Under the pieces are notes generated by a model, which saw only the letters and a program-made list of their open reading frames with translations, made no database searches and had not been told where the DNA came from. This document shows positions 25,615-32,193 of a stretch of DNA of 42,935 nt, piece by piece. Origin of the DNA: a virus. The position numbers were made by a program, and so were the translations under genes. Each line of letters opens with the position of its first letter. Positions within the stretch are counted from its first letter, which is position 1. The stretch is taken from positions 1 to 42,935 of the IMG/VR virus record IMGVR_UViG_3300036981_000218. One strand, given 5' to 3'.

Positions 25615-25764
25615 ATGAAGAAAGAAACTCAGAACACAAGCTTGCGTCTCACGCCAGAGGCCAAGCGGCTGTTACACCTGTTGGCGGCCAAGCTCGGCGT
25701 CTCCATGACTGCCGTTATGGAAATGGCGATCCGCTACTTCGCCCACAAGGAAGGCGTCGAATGA
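25615..25764 (+). CDS. ribbon-helix-helix DNA-binding protein, paralogue of the 21189 gene
   Basis: 49 aa: strand TSLRLTP, helix AKRLLHLLAAKLG, helix SMTAVMEMAIRYFAHKE. It shares LLHLLAAKLG-type and EMAxR-type segments with the 51-aa protein of unit 1. The stop overlaps the endonuclease start (ATGA). The start is the ATG at 25615; an upstream in-frame codon at 25579 lies inside the promoter. Autorepression of the unit is the likely role. Confidence 0.75.
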   Translation: MKKETQNTSLRLTPEAKRLLHLLAAKLGVSMTAVMEMAIRYFAHKEGVE

Positions 25765-26849
25765 ATGGCGATTGGCGCACCTACAACTTTCCCGGTATCT
25801 ACAAGCTCACCAATTTGAGCAATGGCAAGGGGTACGTGGGCCAGTCGCAAAACATCGCGCAGCGCATCAAGACACATCAACACGTGCCAGACGGCCCCTA
25901 CTTGCAAAATGCGCTGAACAAGCATGGTTGGGACGCCTTCGAGGCTGAACTGCTGGAACGCGTAGACGACTTGGCCTTGCTCGATGCACGTGAAGCATAC
26001 TGGATCGACACCTTACAAACCTGCAATCGTCAGCATGGTTACAACATTCATCCTGGAGGGCGAACTACCAGGGGGTTCAAGCACACTGCCGAAACGCGGG
26101 CCAAGATGAGCGCCTATGCCCAAAATCGGCCGCTCGAAACGCGTGAGCGTATCGCTGCCATGCTGCGTGAGCGCAATCGCCAGCCGTGCAGTCCCGAAAC
26201 GCGGGCCAAGATGAGCGCCGCTATGCGACTCCGCGGCGGCTATCCTCACACACCTGAGAGTAAGGCCAAACTAAGCGCGGCCCACATGGGCATAGGTCAC
26301 ACGCCAGAAACACGAGCGCACCTAAGCGCAAGTCACCTCGGCGTACCTCATCCCCATACCCCCGAGCAAGACGCCAAGATCGGAGCAGCCAATCGCGCCC
26401 ACTTCTACAATCTGCCAAGCGAAATGCGCGAGCAGCGTATCGCGATCCTGCGCGAACGCAACAAGACGCTGATGACGGAGGATGTCAGAGCGAAACTGCG
26501 CGCTATTGGCTTGGGCAAGCATCTGTCCGAGGAAACAAAAGCCAAGATCGGCGCCAAGAGCAAAGGTCACGTCGTCACCGAAGGGATGCGCGAGAGAATT
26601 CAAGCGGCGCTGAACGGCCATGAGGTCGCAACCGAGACTCGCGCTAGAATCAGCGCCGCACGCAGAGAACACTATGGCACGAACGAGCGCGACGCGCTCA
26701 TTGTTGACTTCATCACCACACATCCCCAGGCCCGCGAATGCGAGATCGTACAAGGAACTGGCATCGTTAGACATAACGTCAAGAGCAGCCTAAAGCGTCT
26801 TGGCTGGTGTAGAATCTACGGTCAATGGCAGCCGGCGTCCACGGTGTAA
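25761..26849 (+). CDS. GIY-YIG homing endonuclease with expanded NUMOD3-like repeats
   Basis: 362 aa. The catalytic domain opens with FPGIYKLTNLSNGKGYVGQS (GIY, YVG), then NIAQRIKTH (Arg) and LDAREAYWIDTL (Glu). At least seven NUMOD3-like units follow (AETRAKMSA, SPETRAKMSAAM, TPESKAKLSAAH, TPETRAHLSASH, TPEQDAKIGAAN, SEETKAKIGAKSKG, ATETRARISAARR). The C-terminus resembles a helix-turn-helix. It is about 100 residues longer than its paralogue at 21341, mainly through extra repeats. The two probably descend from one element that spread within the genome or arrived twice. Confidence 0.88.
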   Translation: MNGDWRTYNFPGIYKLTNLSNGKGYVGQSQNIAQRIKTHQHVPDGPYLQNALNKHGWDAFEAELLERVDDLALLDAREAYWIDTLQTCNRQHGYNIHPGGRTTRGFKHTAETRAKMSAYAQNRPLETRERIAAMLRERNRQPCSPETRAKMSAAMRLRGGYPHTPESKAKLSAAHMGIGHTPETRAHLSASHLGVPHPHTPEQDAKIGAANRAHFYNLPSEMREQRIAILRERNKTLMTEDVRAKLRAIGLGKHLSEETKAKIGAKSKGHVVTEGMRERIQAALNGHEVATETRARISAARREHYGTNERDALIVDFITTHPQARECEIVQGTGIVRHNVKSSLKRLGWCRIYGQWQPASTV

Positions 26850-26870
26850 CACCCCGCACCGCCTGAGACG

Positions 26871-26881
26871 TTGACACCCAC
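26871..26881 (+). repeat. TTGACACCCAC, right direct repeat of homing unit 2
   Basis: Exact copy of 25560-25570. It directly abuts the stop codon of the glycosidase-like gene (26882). Confidence 0.6.
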
Positions 26882-28162
26882 TCACCTTTTCACTCCTTCC
26901 AGCGCGGCAACCCGCCATTCCAACTCTGCCACCCGTTCAGCCAACGTCAGCGGCGCGGCGATCACGTCCACCCGATGATAGCGCCCCGTTGGCAGGATCA
27001 GCCGCTCGCCGGCCACCTCGTAGGCGTCGATCTCCTGGCTGCCATCAGGCCGCCAGATCGTCACCTGGTAGCGCCCGTCCGCCGCACCCGCCAGCGTCAG
27101 GACCAACAGCCCGTCAACCCGCAAGAACCAGCGGTTGAAGCCGAACCCGCTCCCGCCCCGCTCCGCCGCGCCGTCTGCAGTGATCCCCACGCCCCAGTTG
27201 CCCGGCTCGCCCCCATGCCCGTAGATTTTGCCGCCAGCCGTATACGTATTCGGCGCATACTCGGCATCCCGAAACACGATCCACCGCACCCCCGGCGCCG
27301 GCAGCAAATGCTCGATCTCCGCCACCTGCGGCGCGCTCATGCTGGCGTAGAGAGACACGAAATCAGCCCCCCAACCAAGCGCCCGCAGCAGCATCCAATA
27401 AAGCTCCAGCCGATCGTCTTCGTTCTGTCGCTGCCCCTCCTCAAAACCCAAATGCTCTACGCCCAAGGCGATGTCGTACATGCCCAATCCAGCACGCTCG
27501 CCAATCCCCACTGCCGTGCTGTTGTCTGATGCCAGGCCGCAGCACATGTACCCCGCCCCGCCGCGCAGACACTCGGCAATGAGGTCCCGGCGTTTAGTCC
27601 CCCACACCTCGCCAGGCGAGACCGCGCCCGGCAGATACACCGGCGTGTCCCCCCATACATCCACGGCGCGCATGGTGCTGCCCGTGATGAAGGCGTAGTA
27701 CGCTATCGAACTGAGCAGCGGCTTGGCGACCGCGGCCCAGTCCACACCCCGGATGGAGACCGCCGCCTGCGTCTCGGCATTCCACCCCGCCGCGTGCCAG
27801 TAGCCGGCGACCTGTGGATGATCCCGCAGTCCAGCCGCCAGCGCAGCAACCGCCCGGTTGTAGGCGGACGTCCAGGCGACATCGTAGGGCGGGATCTCAC
27901 CGATCAGGCCGCCGACCATCAGCCTGAGACTGCGCTTGTGGGGCGCTGGCGTGTAGTCCACCGGCGCGTTGCGAGACTTGTCAAGCATGGAAAAGACAAT
28001 CTGCACATAGCAGGGCCGGTCGCGCCGCGCCAAGGCCTGCTCAAATAGATCGAGCCGGTACACCCCGGCTACCGGCTCAAAATCACGCCACGGCAGGACC
28101 ACGTGCGACCCCCACCCTGCCGGCGCTGTCCCCGCATTGTCCCAAGCCTTGACCAAGATCAT
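26882..28162 (-). CDS. glycoside hydrolase-like TIM-barrel protein (lysin or virion glycosidase candidate)
   Basis: 426 aa from the ATG at 28162, which overlaps the SH3 gene stop as ATGA; the frame extends to 28261 but that part lies inside the SH3 gene. WRDFEPVAGVYRLDLFEQAL near residue 25 resembles the W-x-x-x-EPxxGxYxxxxLD start of GH42-like barrels. Further blocks are CYVQIVFSM, VAGYWHAAGWNAETQ (possible acid/base Glu) and LYWMLLRALGWGADFVSLYA. A small C-terminal beta domain (GRYQVTIWRPDG) and a short coiled coil (LAERVAELEWRVAALEG) end it. It probably cleaves a cell-wall or capsule polysaccharide. Confidence 0.65.
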   Translation of the reverse strand: MILVKAWDNAGTAPAGWGSHVVLPWRDFEPVAGVYRLDLFEQALARRDRPCYVQIVFSMLDKSRNAPVDYTPAPHKRSLRLMVGGLIGEIPPYDVAWTSAYNRAVAALAAGLRDHPQVAGYWHAAGWNAETQAAVSIRGVDWAAVAKPLLSSIAYYAFITGSTMRAVDVWGDTPVYLPGAVSPGEVWGTKRRDLIAECLRGGAGYMCCGLASDNSTAVGIGERAGLGMYDIALGVEHLGFEEGQRQNEDDRLELYWMLLRALGWGADFVSLYASMSAPQVAEIEHLLPAPGVRWIVFRDAEYAPNTYTAGGKIYGHGGEPGNWGVGITADGAAERGGSGFGFNRWFLRVDGLLVLTLAGAADGRYQVTIWRPDGSQEIDAYEVAGERLILPTGRYHRVDVIAAPLTLAERVAELEWRVAALEGVKR

Positions 28163-28419
28163 GGCAATAACTCCCCGGCCGGCGTCAGATACGCCAGGCT
28201 CACCCAACCCGTCAACCCATTCGCCGCTTGCACGATGGCCCACCCATCCGCCACCGCCCATACAGTAACCTGCTGACTCTGCGCCAGATACCCCAACACT
28301 TCACCAGCCGGCGCCGTCTTGCGCACCCGCAACCCATCCCCCCGCGCCCGCGCCGTCCCCTTCGCACAGTGCGGCGAGGCCAGCGCCGGATAACTGGCAT
28401 CAGGTAACGTTTCGGCCAT
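28159..28419 (-). CDS. bacterial SH3-domain protein
   Basis: 86 aa. Most of it is one SH3b-like domain: DGLRVRKTAPAGEVLGYLAQ, VTVWAVADGWAIVQ and GLTGWVSLAYLTPAG. SH3b domains bind peptidoglycan or other wall polymers in endolysins. No catalytic domain is attached, but the glycosidase-like gene starts inside this stop (ATGA), so the two may form a split lysin. The ATG at 28419 is chosen over the TTG at 28428. Confidence 0.7.
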   Translation of the reverse strand: MAETLPDASYPALASPHCAKGTARARGDGLRVRKTAPAGEVLGYLAQSQQVTVWAVADGWAIVQAANGLTGWVSLAYLTPAGELLP

Positions 28420-28452
28420 GCTTAACAAACCGCCTTCTCTTGCTTAACAAAC
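28419..28452. repeat. two direct repeats TGCTTAACAAAC at 22-bp period
   Basis: Exact 12-bp copies at 28419-28430 and 28441-28452, at and just upstream of the SH3 start codon. A two-helical-turn period on one DNA face suits a regulator binding side by side. Confidence 0.45.
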
Positions 28453-28766
28453 AGCGAAATAGCACTTTTTGCTTCCTGTGGCAATGAAAAGATATTTCAC
28501 TTTTGCTGTGCATGGCAACGCAATGTGCACAGTAGTATCCCCTTGCAAAAAACGCCCATTTTGCCGCCAAAATGCCCCACTTTGCCACTTACTGATTTTT
28601 TTCGTCCAGCGGACATCCAGCGGACGGCGCTCGGACGGCGCTCGGACGGCGCTGGTACCAACCTAACCTAACCAACCATATAAGTTAAGTGGTTAACTAC
28701 GAGAAGCAAAAAACAGATACGACGAATTTCTTTGCCCCAACTCGCATTTTCATTAAGGCGATCCCC
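28420..28766. other. intergenic regulatory region with short repeats
   Basis: 347 bp without a convincing gene and more AT-rich than its surroundings. It contains two copies of TGCTTAACAAAC (28419-28430, 28441-28452; 22-bp period), three exact tandem copies of CGGACGGCGCT (28621-28653), A/T runs and AACCTAACCTAACC-type sequence near 28660. It probably carries the minus-strand promoter for the SH3/glycosidase genes, but no clear -35/-10 pair was found. Confidence 0.45.
28621..28653. repeat. three tandem copies of CGGACGGCGCT
   Basis: Exact 11-bp tandem repeats in the intergenic region. Related CAGCGGAC words lie just to the left (28608-28625). Confidence 0.6.
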
Positions 28767-28985
28767 TTACAGTGACGCCAGCAATCCCCCGCTCCCCGGC
28801 TCCAAAAGTAGCTTCGCCGCATCAAACTCGATCACCTTTACGAAAATGATCGCCTGCCGCCCATCCGCCAACGTGATCTGTTTCACTTCCTGAGCCGCAC
28901 TTACGATCTGCTTCTCATCCGTCATCCGCCCGATCGCATCCGTCAACGCCCGCCGCCAATGCCCAAATATGTCCTGCTCTGCCAT
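28767..28985 (-). CDS. small unknown protein
   Basis: 72 aa, MAEQDIFGHWRRALTDAIGR start, helical first half then strands (GRQAIIFVKVIEFDAAKLLL). It has a G-rich Shine-Dalgarno stretch (GGGAGGG) upstream of the ATG at 28985 and overlaps the RHH gene by 43 bp. No family recognised. Confidence 0.55.
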   Translation of the reverse strand: MAEQDIFGHWRRALTDAIGRMTDEKQIVSAAQEVKQITLADGRQAIIFVKVIEFDAAKLLLEPGSGGLLASL

Positions 28986-29149
28986 TCCCTCGCCCTCCCT
29001 TCCCCCCTATACGCCGCCAGCGCCCGCCGGATGATCTCGCTCAAACTGCACCCCTGCGTCTCCGCCAGCCGCTCCAACGTCGCAAACTCGACCGCCGTCA
29101 CCTTCGCCGTGATCTTCACCGGCCGCCCCTCAGCTACCGCCCGCGTCAT
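28943..29149 (-). CDS. ribbon-helix-helix (CopG-like) protein
   Basis: 68 aa from the ATG at 29149, which overlaps the upstream stop as TGATG; a longer frame to 29242 lies inside the upstream gene. Strand PVKITAKVT, helix EFATLERLAETQG, helix SLSEIIRRALAAYRG make a textbook RHH fold. It probably regulates this gene block. Its C-terminal 14 codons overlap the next gene. Confidence 0.65.
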   Translation of the reverse strand: MTRAVAEGRPVKITAKVTAVEFATLERLAETQGCSLSEIIRRALAAYRGEGRAREWQSRTYLGIGGGR

Positions 29150-29373
29150 CACCAACCTCCACCCCAGAACACCCCCACCAAAAACAACCCCAACCACACC
29201 ACCACCGCGACCACCAACTGGGCCACCAACACGTACCCCCACAGCCCAAACGCCCGCCCCCAGAATCCCTTAGTCAGCAGGTCCGTCCGCGGCCGCTCAC
29301 TCTCCAACGCCAGCACCCGCGCATCCAACTCAACCATCTCTTGCTGCAACTTTGCAACCTCCTCATCTTCCAT
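29149..29373 (-). CDS. small coiled-coil membrane protein (holin/spanin-like candidate)
   Basis: 74 aa from the ATG at 29373 (AGAGGTGAG upstream). An N-terminal coiled coil (EVAKLQQEMVELDARVLALE) precedes hydrophobic WGYVLVAQLVVAVVVWLGLFLVGVFWGGGW at the C-terminus. Such coiled-coil plus TM proteins near wall-active genes often take part in lysis, but the family is not recognised. Overlaps the RHH gene (TGATG). Confidence 0.6.
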   Translation of the reverse strand: MEDEEVAKLQQEMVELDARVLALESERPRTDLLTKGFWGRAFGLWGYVLVAQLVVAVVVWLGLFLVGVFWGGGW

Positions 29374-29900
29374 CACTCACCTCTCAGACTCTTTTTAGGA
29401 AATTTTCAGGAAATTTTCAGCCACCCCATATATGGGAACAGTTGACATAAGAGACTGCATGGAATTCTGTAATAGCTAGACGGGTAGAACACAAAAAAAG
29501 AAAGAACAAAAAAGGGGACAGGGAAGAGAAAGAGAAGGAAGGAGAGGGCAACAGATCAACGAACACTCAACACTTATACTCTCCCCCACCCCCCCGCCTT
29601 CTTCTGCCTCTTGCCTTCTGCCTTGCCGCTCTCTGCCGCCTGCCTGCCTGCCTGCCGCCTGCCTGGCGCTGGTCCTGCTGGGCTTGCGTCTATGTCGAGT
29701 CTTTTTCTCAGCCCGATCCTTCAACGCGAGGCCCAAGCAGCTTGCCGACTTCTGGCTATGGGTGTCCCGACTCTGCGGAGTCGGCGGCGCACGAGGTCTT
29801 CCCCCGTCAATCAATGTGACCCGCATCACAAGCGTTTCACTGATGTACGATTATCGTGTCATGTTCAGACTATAGGTATTATGTCGCCACAAACACAATA
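29374..29900. other. 527-bp intergenic region with purine and pyrimidine tracts
   Basis: No convincing gene. It holds a direct repeat AGGAAATTTTC (29397-29418), the perfect palindrome CCCATATATGGG (29425-29436), a polypurine tract (about 29489-29548) and a polypyrimidine tract (about 29575-29668) with CTGC slippage repeats. The tracts are roughly inverse-complementary in composition. A 117-codon minus-strand frame crosses them but is low complexity and looks spurious. The region lies between the late block and the possible small terminase. Confidence 0.45.
29425..29436. promoter_or_regulatory. perfect palindrome CCCATATATGGG
   Basis: 12-bp perfect dyad, 52 bp upstream of the minus-strand membrane gene at 29373. 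Operator candidate; the binding protein is unknown, though the RHH product of the same block is a possible partner. Confidence 0.35.
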
Positions 29901-30398
29901 CTATATGCCTGTTTCAGCATCTTCGCTATTGTCGTCATCTTCTGTTGCCATATCGTCGTCAAGTATACGATATTCCGCAGCTTCCAGTGCAAGCGGTGGG
30001 GCTTGTACAAGGTTGGGCGAGGCTTCCATTTCCGCTTTGAGTTCCGCCCAAGCTGACATGAACTGAGCGAGGGCGCCGTCTGCCTCGTGGTGGACGTTGA
30101 CGGCAGGCCGGCCAACCAGACGATCGAACAAAAACTCCAACGCGCCAAGCTGACCTTTGGCGATCCGGCGCCGCAGACTCTTCACCATTGCGTCGGCGGT
30201 CGACTTATCGAGGACCATAAACAGCAGCGCGCGCACTTCGGCGGGAGTCGCTGGCGCCCTCTGAACAACGTCAGGATGGCGACCTGGGCCAGCTTTACCG
30301 CCCCCGATCTGGTCCTTTTTGCGCTTTGGTGGCGCTTCCGCGTCCAAAACGTCAGCATTTTTGCTGGCGTGCGGGAACTGTCCCTCGGCATACCCCAT
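29901..30398 (-). CDS. putative terminase small subunit-like protein
   Basis: 165 aa from the ATG at 30398 (GAGG nine bases upstream); a GTG at 30413 is possible. The N-terminus is basic and Gly-rich (GGGKAGPGRHPD). The centre is helical (RALLFMVLDKSTADAMVKSL) and contains KGQLGALEFLFDRLVGRPAV, a phrase typical of phage packaging-associated small proteins. The C-terminus is highly acidic (DDDMATEDDDNSEDAE), as in several small terminases. The location upstream of the packaging genes in transcription order supports this; sequence recognition is moderate. Confidence 0.5.
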   Translation of the reverse strand: MGYAEGQFPHASKNADVLDAEAPPKRKKDQIGGGKAGPGRHPDVVQRAPATPAEVRALLFMVLDKSTADAMVKSLRRRIAKGQLGALEFLFDRLVGRPAVNVHHEADGALAQFMSAWAELKAEMEASPNLVQAPPLALEAAEYRILDDDMATEDDDNSEDAETGI

Positions 30399-30728
30399 GT
30401 CTTGACGCCTCACGTTATGTCACTGTATGATCGTATTGATACGCTTATACGGTGGCATGATACACCCTAGGAAGTCAGACTTATTGACAGCAGGAAGGTA
30501 AAAGGTAGGGGGGGGTGAGAACGGGTGTGAGACTGCGTAGGCGGGCATTTGCGGGGTTTTGCGGGATGGGGGGTAGAGTTTATCGGGTTTGGGGTGTAGC
30601 GTGGCTCTGGCGCAGAAGTTACGGGGGTAACAGGGCATTGGTGGGTTGGGGTTGTGAGTGGGGGGAGGGGGAGACCTGGGCGGGGGTGGGGGTCCGTCCA
30701 GGTCTGGGGTGGTGGTAGGGGTGAGGTG
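30399..30728. other. 330-bp region with G-quadruplex-type runs; no convincing gene
   Basis: The 30399-30480 part is AT-richer and contains the inverted repeat CGTAT-TG-ATACG (30432-30443), 34 bp ahead of the gene at 30398, and TTATTGACA (30481-30489), related to the recurring TTGACAC words. From about 30508 the plus strand is extremely G-rich. Short frames exist on both strands but show no protein-like composition. Confidence 0.45.
30660..30692 (+). other. G-quadruplex candidate
   Basis: On the plus strand: G-run, A, G-run, AGACCT, GGG, C, GGGGG, T, GGGGG. This satisfies the four-tract pattern with loops of 1-6 nt. More G-runs lie to its left (30508-30660). It would form in the strand opposite to most transcription. 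Confidence 0.55.
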
Positions 30729-31010
30729 CTATGTCATTCGTCGGCGGGCGATCTCGCGGTCCGCTTCGGCGTGTGACAGCAGGTAGGGGTTTATCTCGTC
30801 CTCGTCGTGCTGTTCTCTGGTGGCCTTAGCGATGGCGGCGCGGGCGGTGGATGCGTACGCCACAGCGCGCACGCGGACGGCGCTGCTCAAGGCGTTGGGC
30901 TGGCGGGCGCGCGTGGGCGGGGCGCAACTGGCGCGGGATCCCGGAGCCGATTGGGTGTGTCCCGAGTGTGGCGCGTTCGGCGTCCACCTGGGGAACACCT
31001 GGCGCTGCAT
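30729..31010 (-). CDS. doubtful minus-strand frame, conflicts with the plus-strand zinc-ribbon frame
   Basis: 93 codons in line with the neighbouring genes. The last 30 residues (QHDEDEINPYLLSHAEADRE and on) look protein-like, whereas the first half (Ser/Pro/Arg-rich) looks like an antisense shadow. No Shine-Dalgarno site is seen. A shorter real gene starting at an internal GTG is possible. Confidence 0.3.
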   Translation of the reverse strand: MQRQVFPRWTPNAPHSGHTQSAPGSRASCAPPTRARQPNALSSAVRVRAVAYASTARAAIAKATREQHDEDEINPYLLSHAEADREIARRRMT

Positions 31011-31035
31011 CGAGGGGCACGGCGGGCCGGCCTGA
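30820..31035 (+). CDS. possible plus-strand zinc-ribbon protein
   Basis: 71 codons from a GTG (ATG at 30832 also possible). Helical Ala/Arg-rich start (AMAARAVDAYATARTRTALL), then WVCPECGAFGVHLGNTWRCI with a following His, a plausible CxxC...C...H zinc ribbon with good GC3 bias. It would run against all its neighbours and lacks a clear ribosome site, so confidence is limited. Confidence 0.4.
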   Translation: MALAMAARAVDAYATARTRTALLKALGWRARVGGAQLARDPGADWVCPECGAFGVHLGNTWRCIEGHGGPA

Positions 31036-31046
31036 CGGTGGGCGGG

Positions 31047-31424
31047 CTACGGCTTGCCGGTAGCAGGCGGGTCGTAGTGGGTGAGGGCGGCAACCTGGGC
31101 GCGCAGTTTGTCCCACTCCATGCGTAACTGGGTGCGTTTTTGCTGGCTCTTGGCGGCCTCCCACTCGCGGCGGAGGGCGGTCGTGTCGGCCACCAGCAGG
31201 GCGCCGATCTCGATGTAATTGCGCATCTGCAAATCCACGGCGTCCGCGTGCGCCTCGCGTTCCATCATCTCGGTGAGGGCGCGCCGAATGGTCGCGGTCA
31301 TGCCGCCATGTGCCATGCAGTAGGCGTGTTCGACCGGGGGTAGGCGAATCGCCGTGATATGGGGCGACGAGCTGGTCGGCTGGGCAGCCGGCGTCAATAG
31401 TCGGTCGGTTTTTATACGAGGCAT
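31047..31424 (-). CDS. unknown helical protein
   Basis: 125 aa. A Ser/Pro-rich N-terminus is followed by long helices (TATIRRALTEMMEREAHADA, LRREWEAAKSQQKRTQLRME). No motif recognised. It overlaps the end of the upstream gene by 13 bp, so it is co-transcribed with the RusA block. Confidence 0.55.
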   Translation of the reverse strand: MPRIKTDRLLTPAAQPTSSSPHITAIRLPPVEHAYCMAHGGMTATIRRALTEMMEREAHADAVDLQMRNYIEIGALLVADTTALRREWEAAKSQQKRTQLRMEWDKLRAQVAALTHYDPPATGKP

Positions 31425-31831
31425 CGCCAGATTATCCCCTTGCGCACGTCGGCGCGCCAGGCTGTATCATCCTCCCAAAGCGGGATGACTTCGGACAAGC
31501 GCATGAGCAGCACATACGTTGAGTTGCGCGCCAAGCCGGTCAGGAGCGCCGCCTGTTGGACGGTAAGCGGCTCAACGGCTAACGTCCAGGCGACCAGCGC
31601 CGCGCGCTGGTCTGCGTTGTGCGGCTTGGGCCAGGGTGGCGCGACGGGTACGACCAACCAGCCGGATCGTTGCTCTGCGATCGGCAGGCAAAGCGCCAGC
31701 GAATCCAACAGGGAGCGGGTTCGTAGTTCGGGCAGGTCGGCCAGCGCCATCGCTGAGCGCAGCGATAGCGGAACGTGCGTCCGTCGGCGTAACTCCCACG
31801 CCAGAAGGCCGGCCACCTGTTGGTGGTTCAC
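31412..31831 (-). CDS. winged-helix-like protein of unknown role
   Basis: 139 aa from a GTG that overlaps the RusA stop (GTGA). It contains LTVQQAALLTGLARNSTYVL, a helix-turn-helix-like segment, and an N-terminal helical part. It could be a transcription factor of the middle region. Family not recognised. Confidence 0.55.
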   Translation of the reverse strand: MNHQQVAGLLAWELRRRTHVPLSLRSAMALADLPELRTRSLLDSLALCLPIAEQRSGWLVVPVAPPWPKPHNADQRAALVAWTLAVEPLTVQQAALLTGLARNSTYVLLMRLSEVIPLWEDDTAWRADVRKGIIWRCLV

Positions 31832-32193
31832 GGCACGACTGAGAGGATTTCGATCTCGGTGCGCGGATTTTTCTTGTCGAACCGCTTCCAGGCATGTATC
31901 ACGACAACCTGCCGATCATCCGCGTAAATCACTCCATTGCACCCATCCAAAACCAGCTTGATGTAGTTGTCCAAATCCGCCTCGTGCTGATGGTTCGGCA
32001 GATAGAACCAGATGGATATGCTGACAGGTCCGGCGAATGGCTCAGCGCCGGCCAGCATCATCGCATTCCGGGCCAGCAAGGCGATCTTGTCTTCGTGTGT
32101 CCGCGTGCGCTCCGGCGTATACGCGTGGCCGTTGACCACGCGCGGCCGGCCTTTGCCTATGGGCTGATCTGGAATTACAAACGTCATGGGCAT
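31828..32193 (-). CDS. rusA: RusA-type Holliday junction resolvase
   Basis: 121 aa. The family signature is clear: IPDQPIGKGRPRVVNGHAYT near the start, then DLDNYIKLVLDGCNGVIYAD with the conserved acidic residues and Lys, and DRQVVVIHAWKRF. RusA dimers cut branched DNA at Holliday junctions, resolving recombination or replication intermediates before packaging. I chose the ATG at 32193 (TGATG overlap, AGGAG eight bases upstream) over that at 32187. It fits with the RecT-like gene at 42 kb as a phage recombination set. Confidence 0.9.
   Translation of the reverse strand: MPMTFVIPDQPIGKGRPRVVNGHAYTPERTRTHEDKIALLARNAMMLAGAEPFAGPVSISIWFYLPNHQHEADLDNYIKLVLDGCNGVIYADDRQVVVIHAWKRFDKKNPRTEIEILSVVP

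Larger units (their letters stand above)
25571..26870 (+). mobile_element. homing-endonuclease unit 2 bounded by 11-bp direct repeats
   Basis: A plus-strand promoter, a 49-aa RHH gene and a 362-aa GIY-YIG gene sit between two exact TTGACACCCAC copies, in the gap between the glycosidase-like gene and the terminase. Removing one repeat plus the unit would restore a short intergenic gap. The repeats may be a target duplication or a trace of homology-driven insertion. Confidence 0.7.

Noticed and set aside
29476-29829. 117-codon minus-strand frame across the purine/pyrimidine tracts
   Set aside because: Its Arg/Gln/Glu and Cys/Phe/Pro blocks simply translate low-complexity DNA.
30420-30638. 72-codon minus-strand frame near the G-rich region
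   Set aside because: Pro/Tyr-rich composition from C-runs, no ribosome site and no protein-like pattern.
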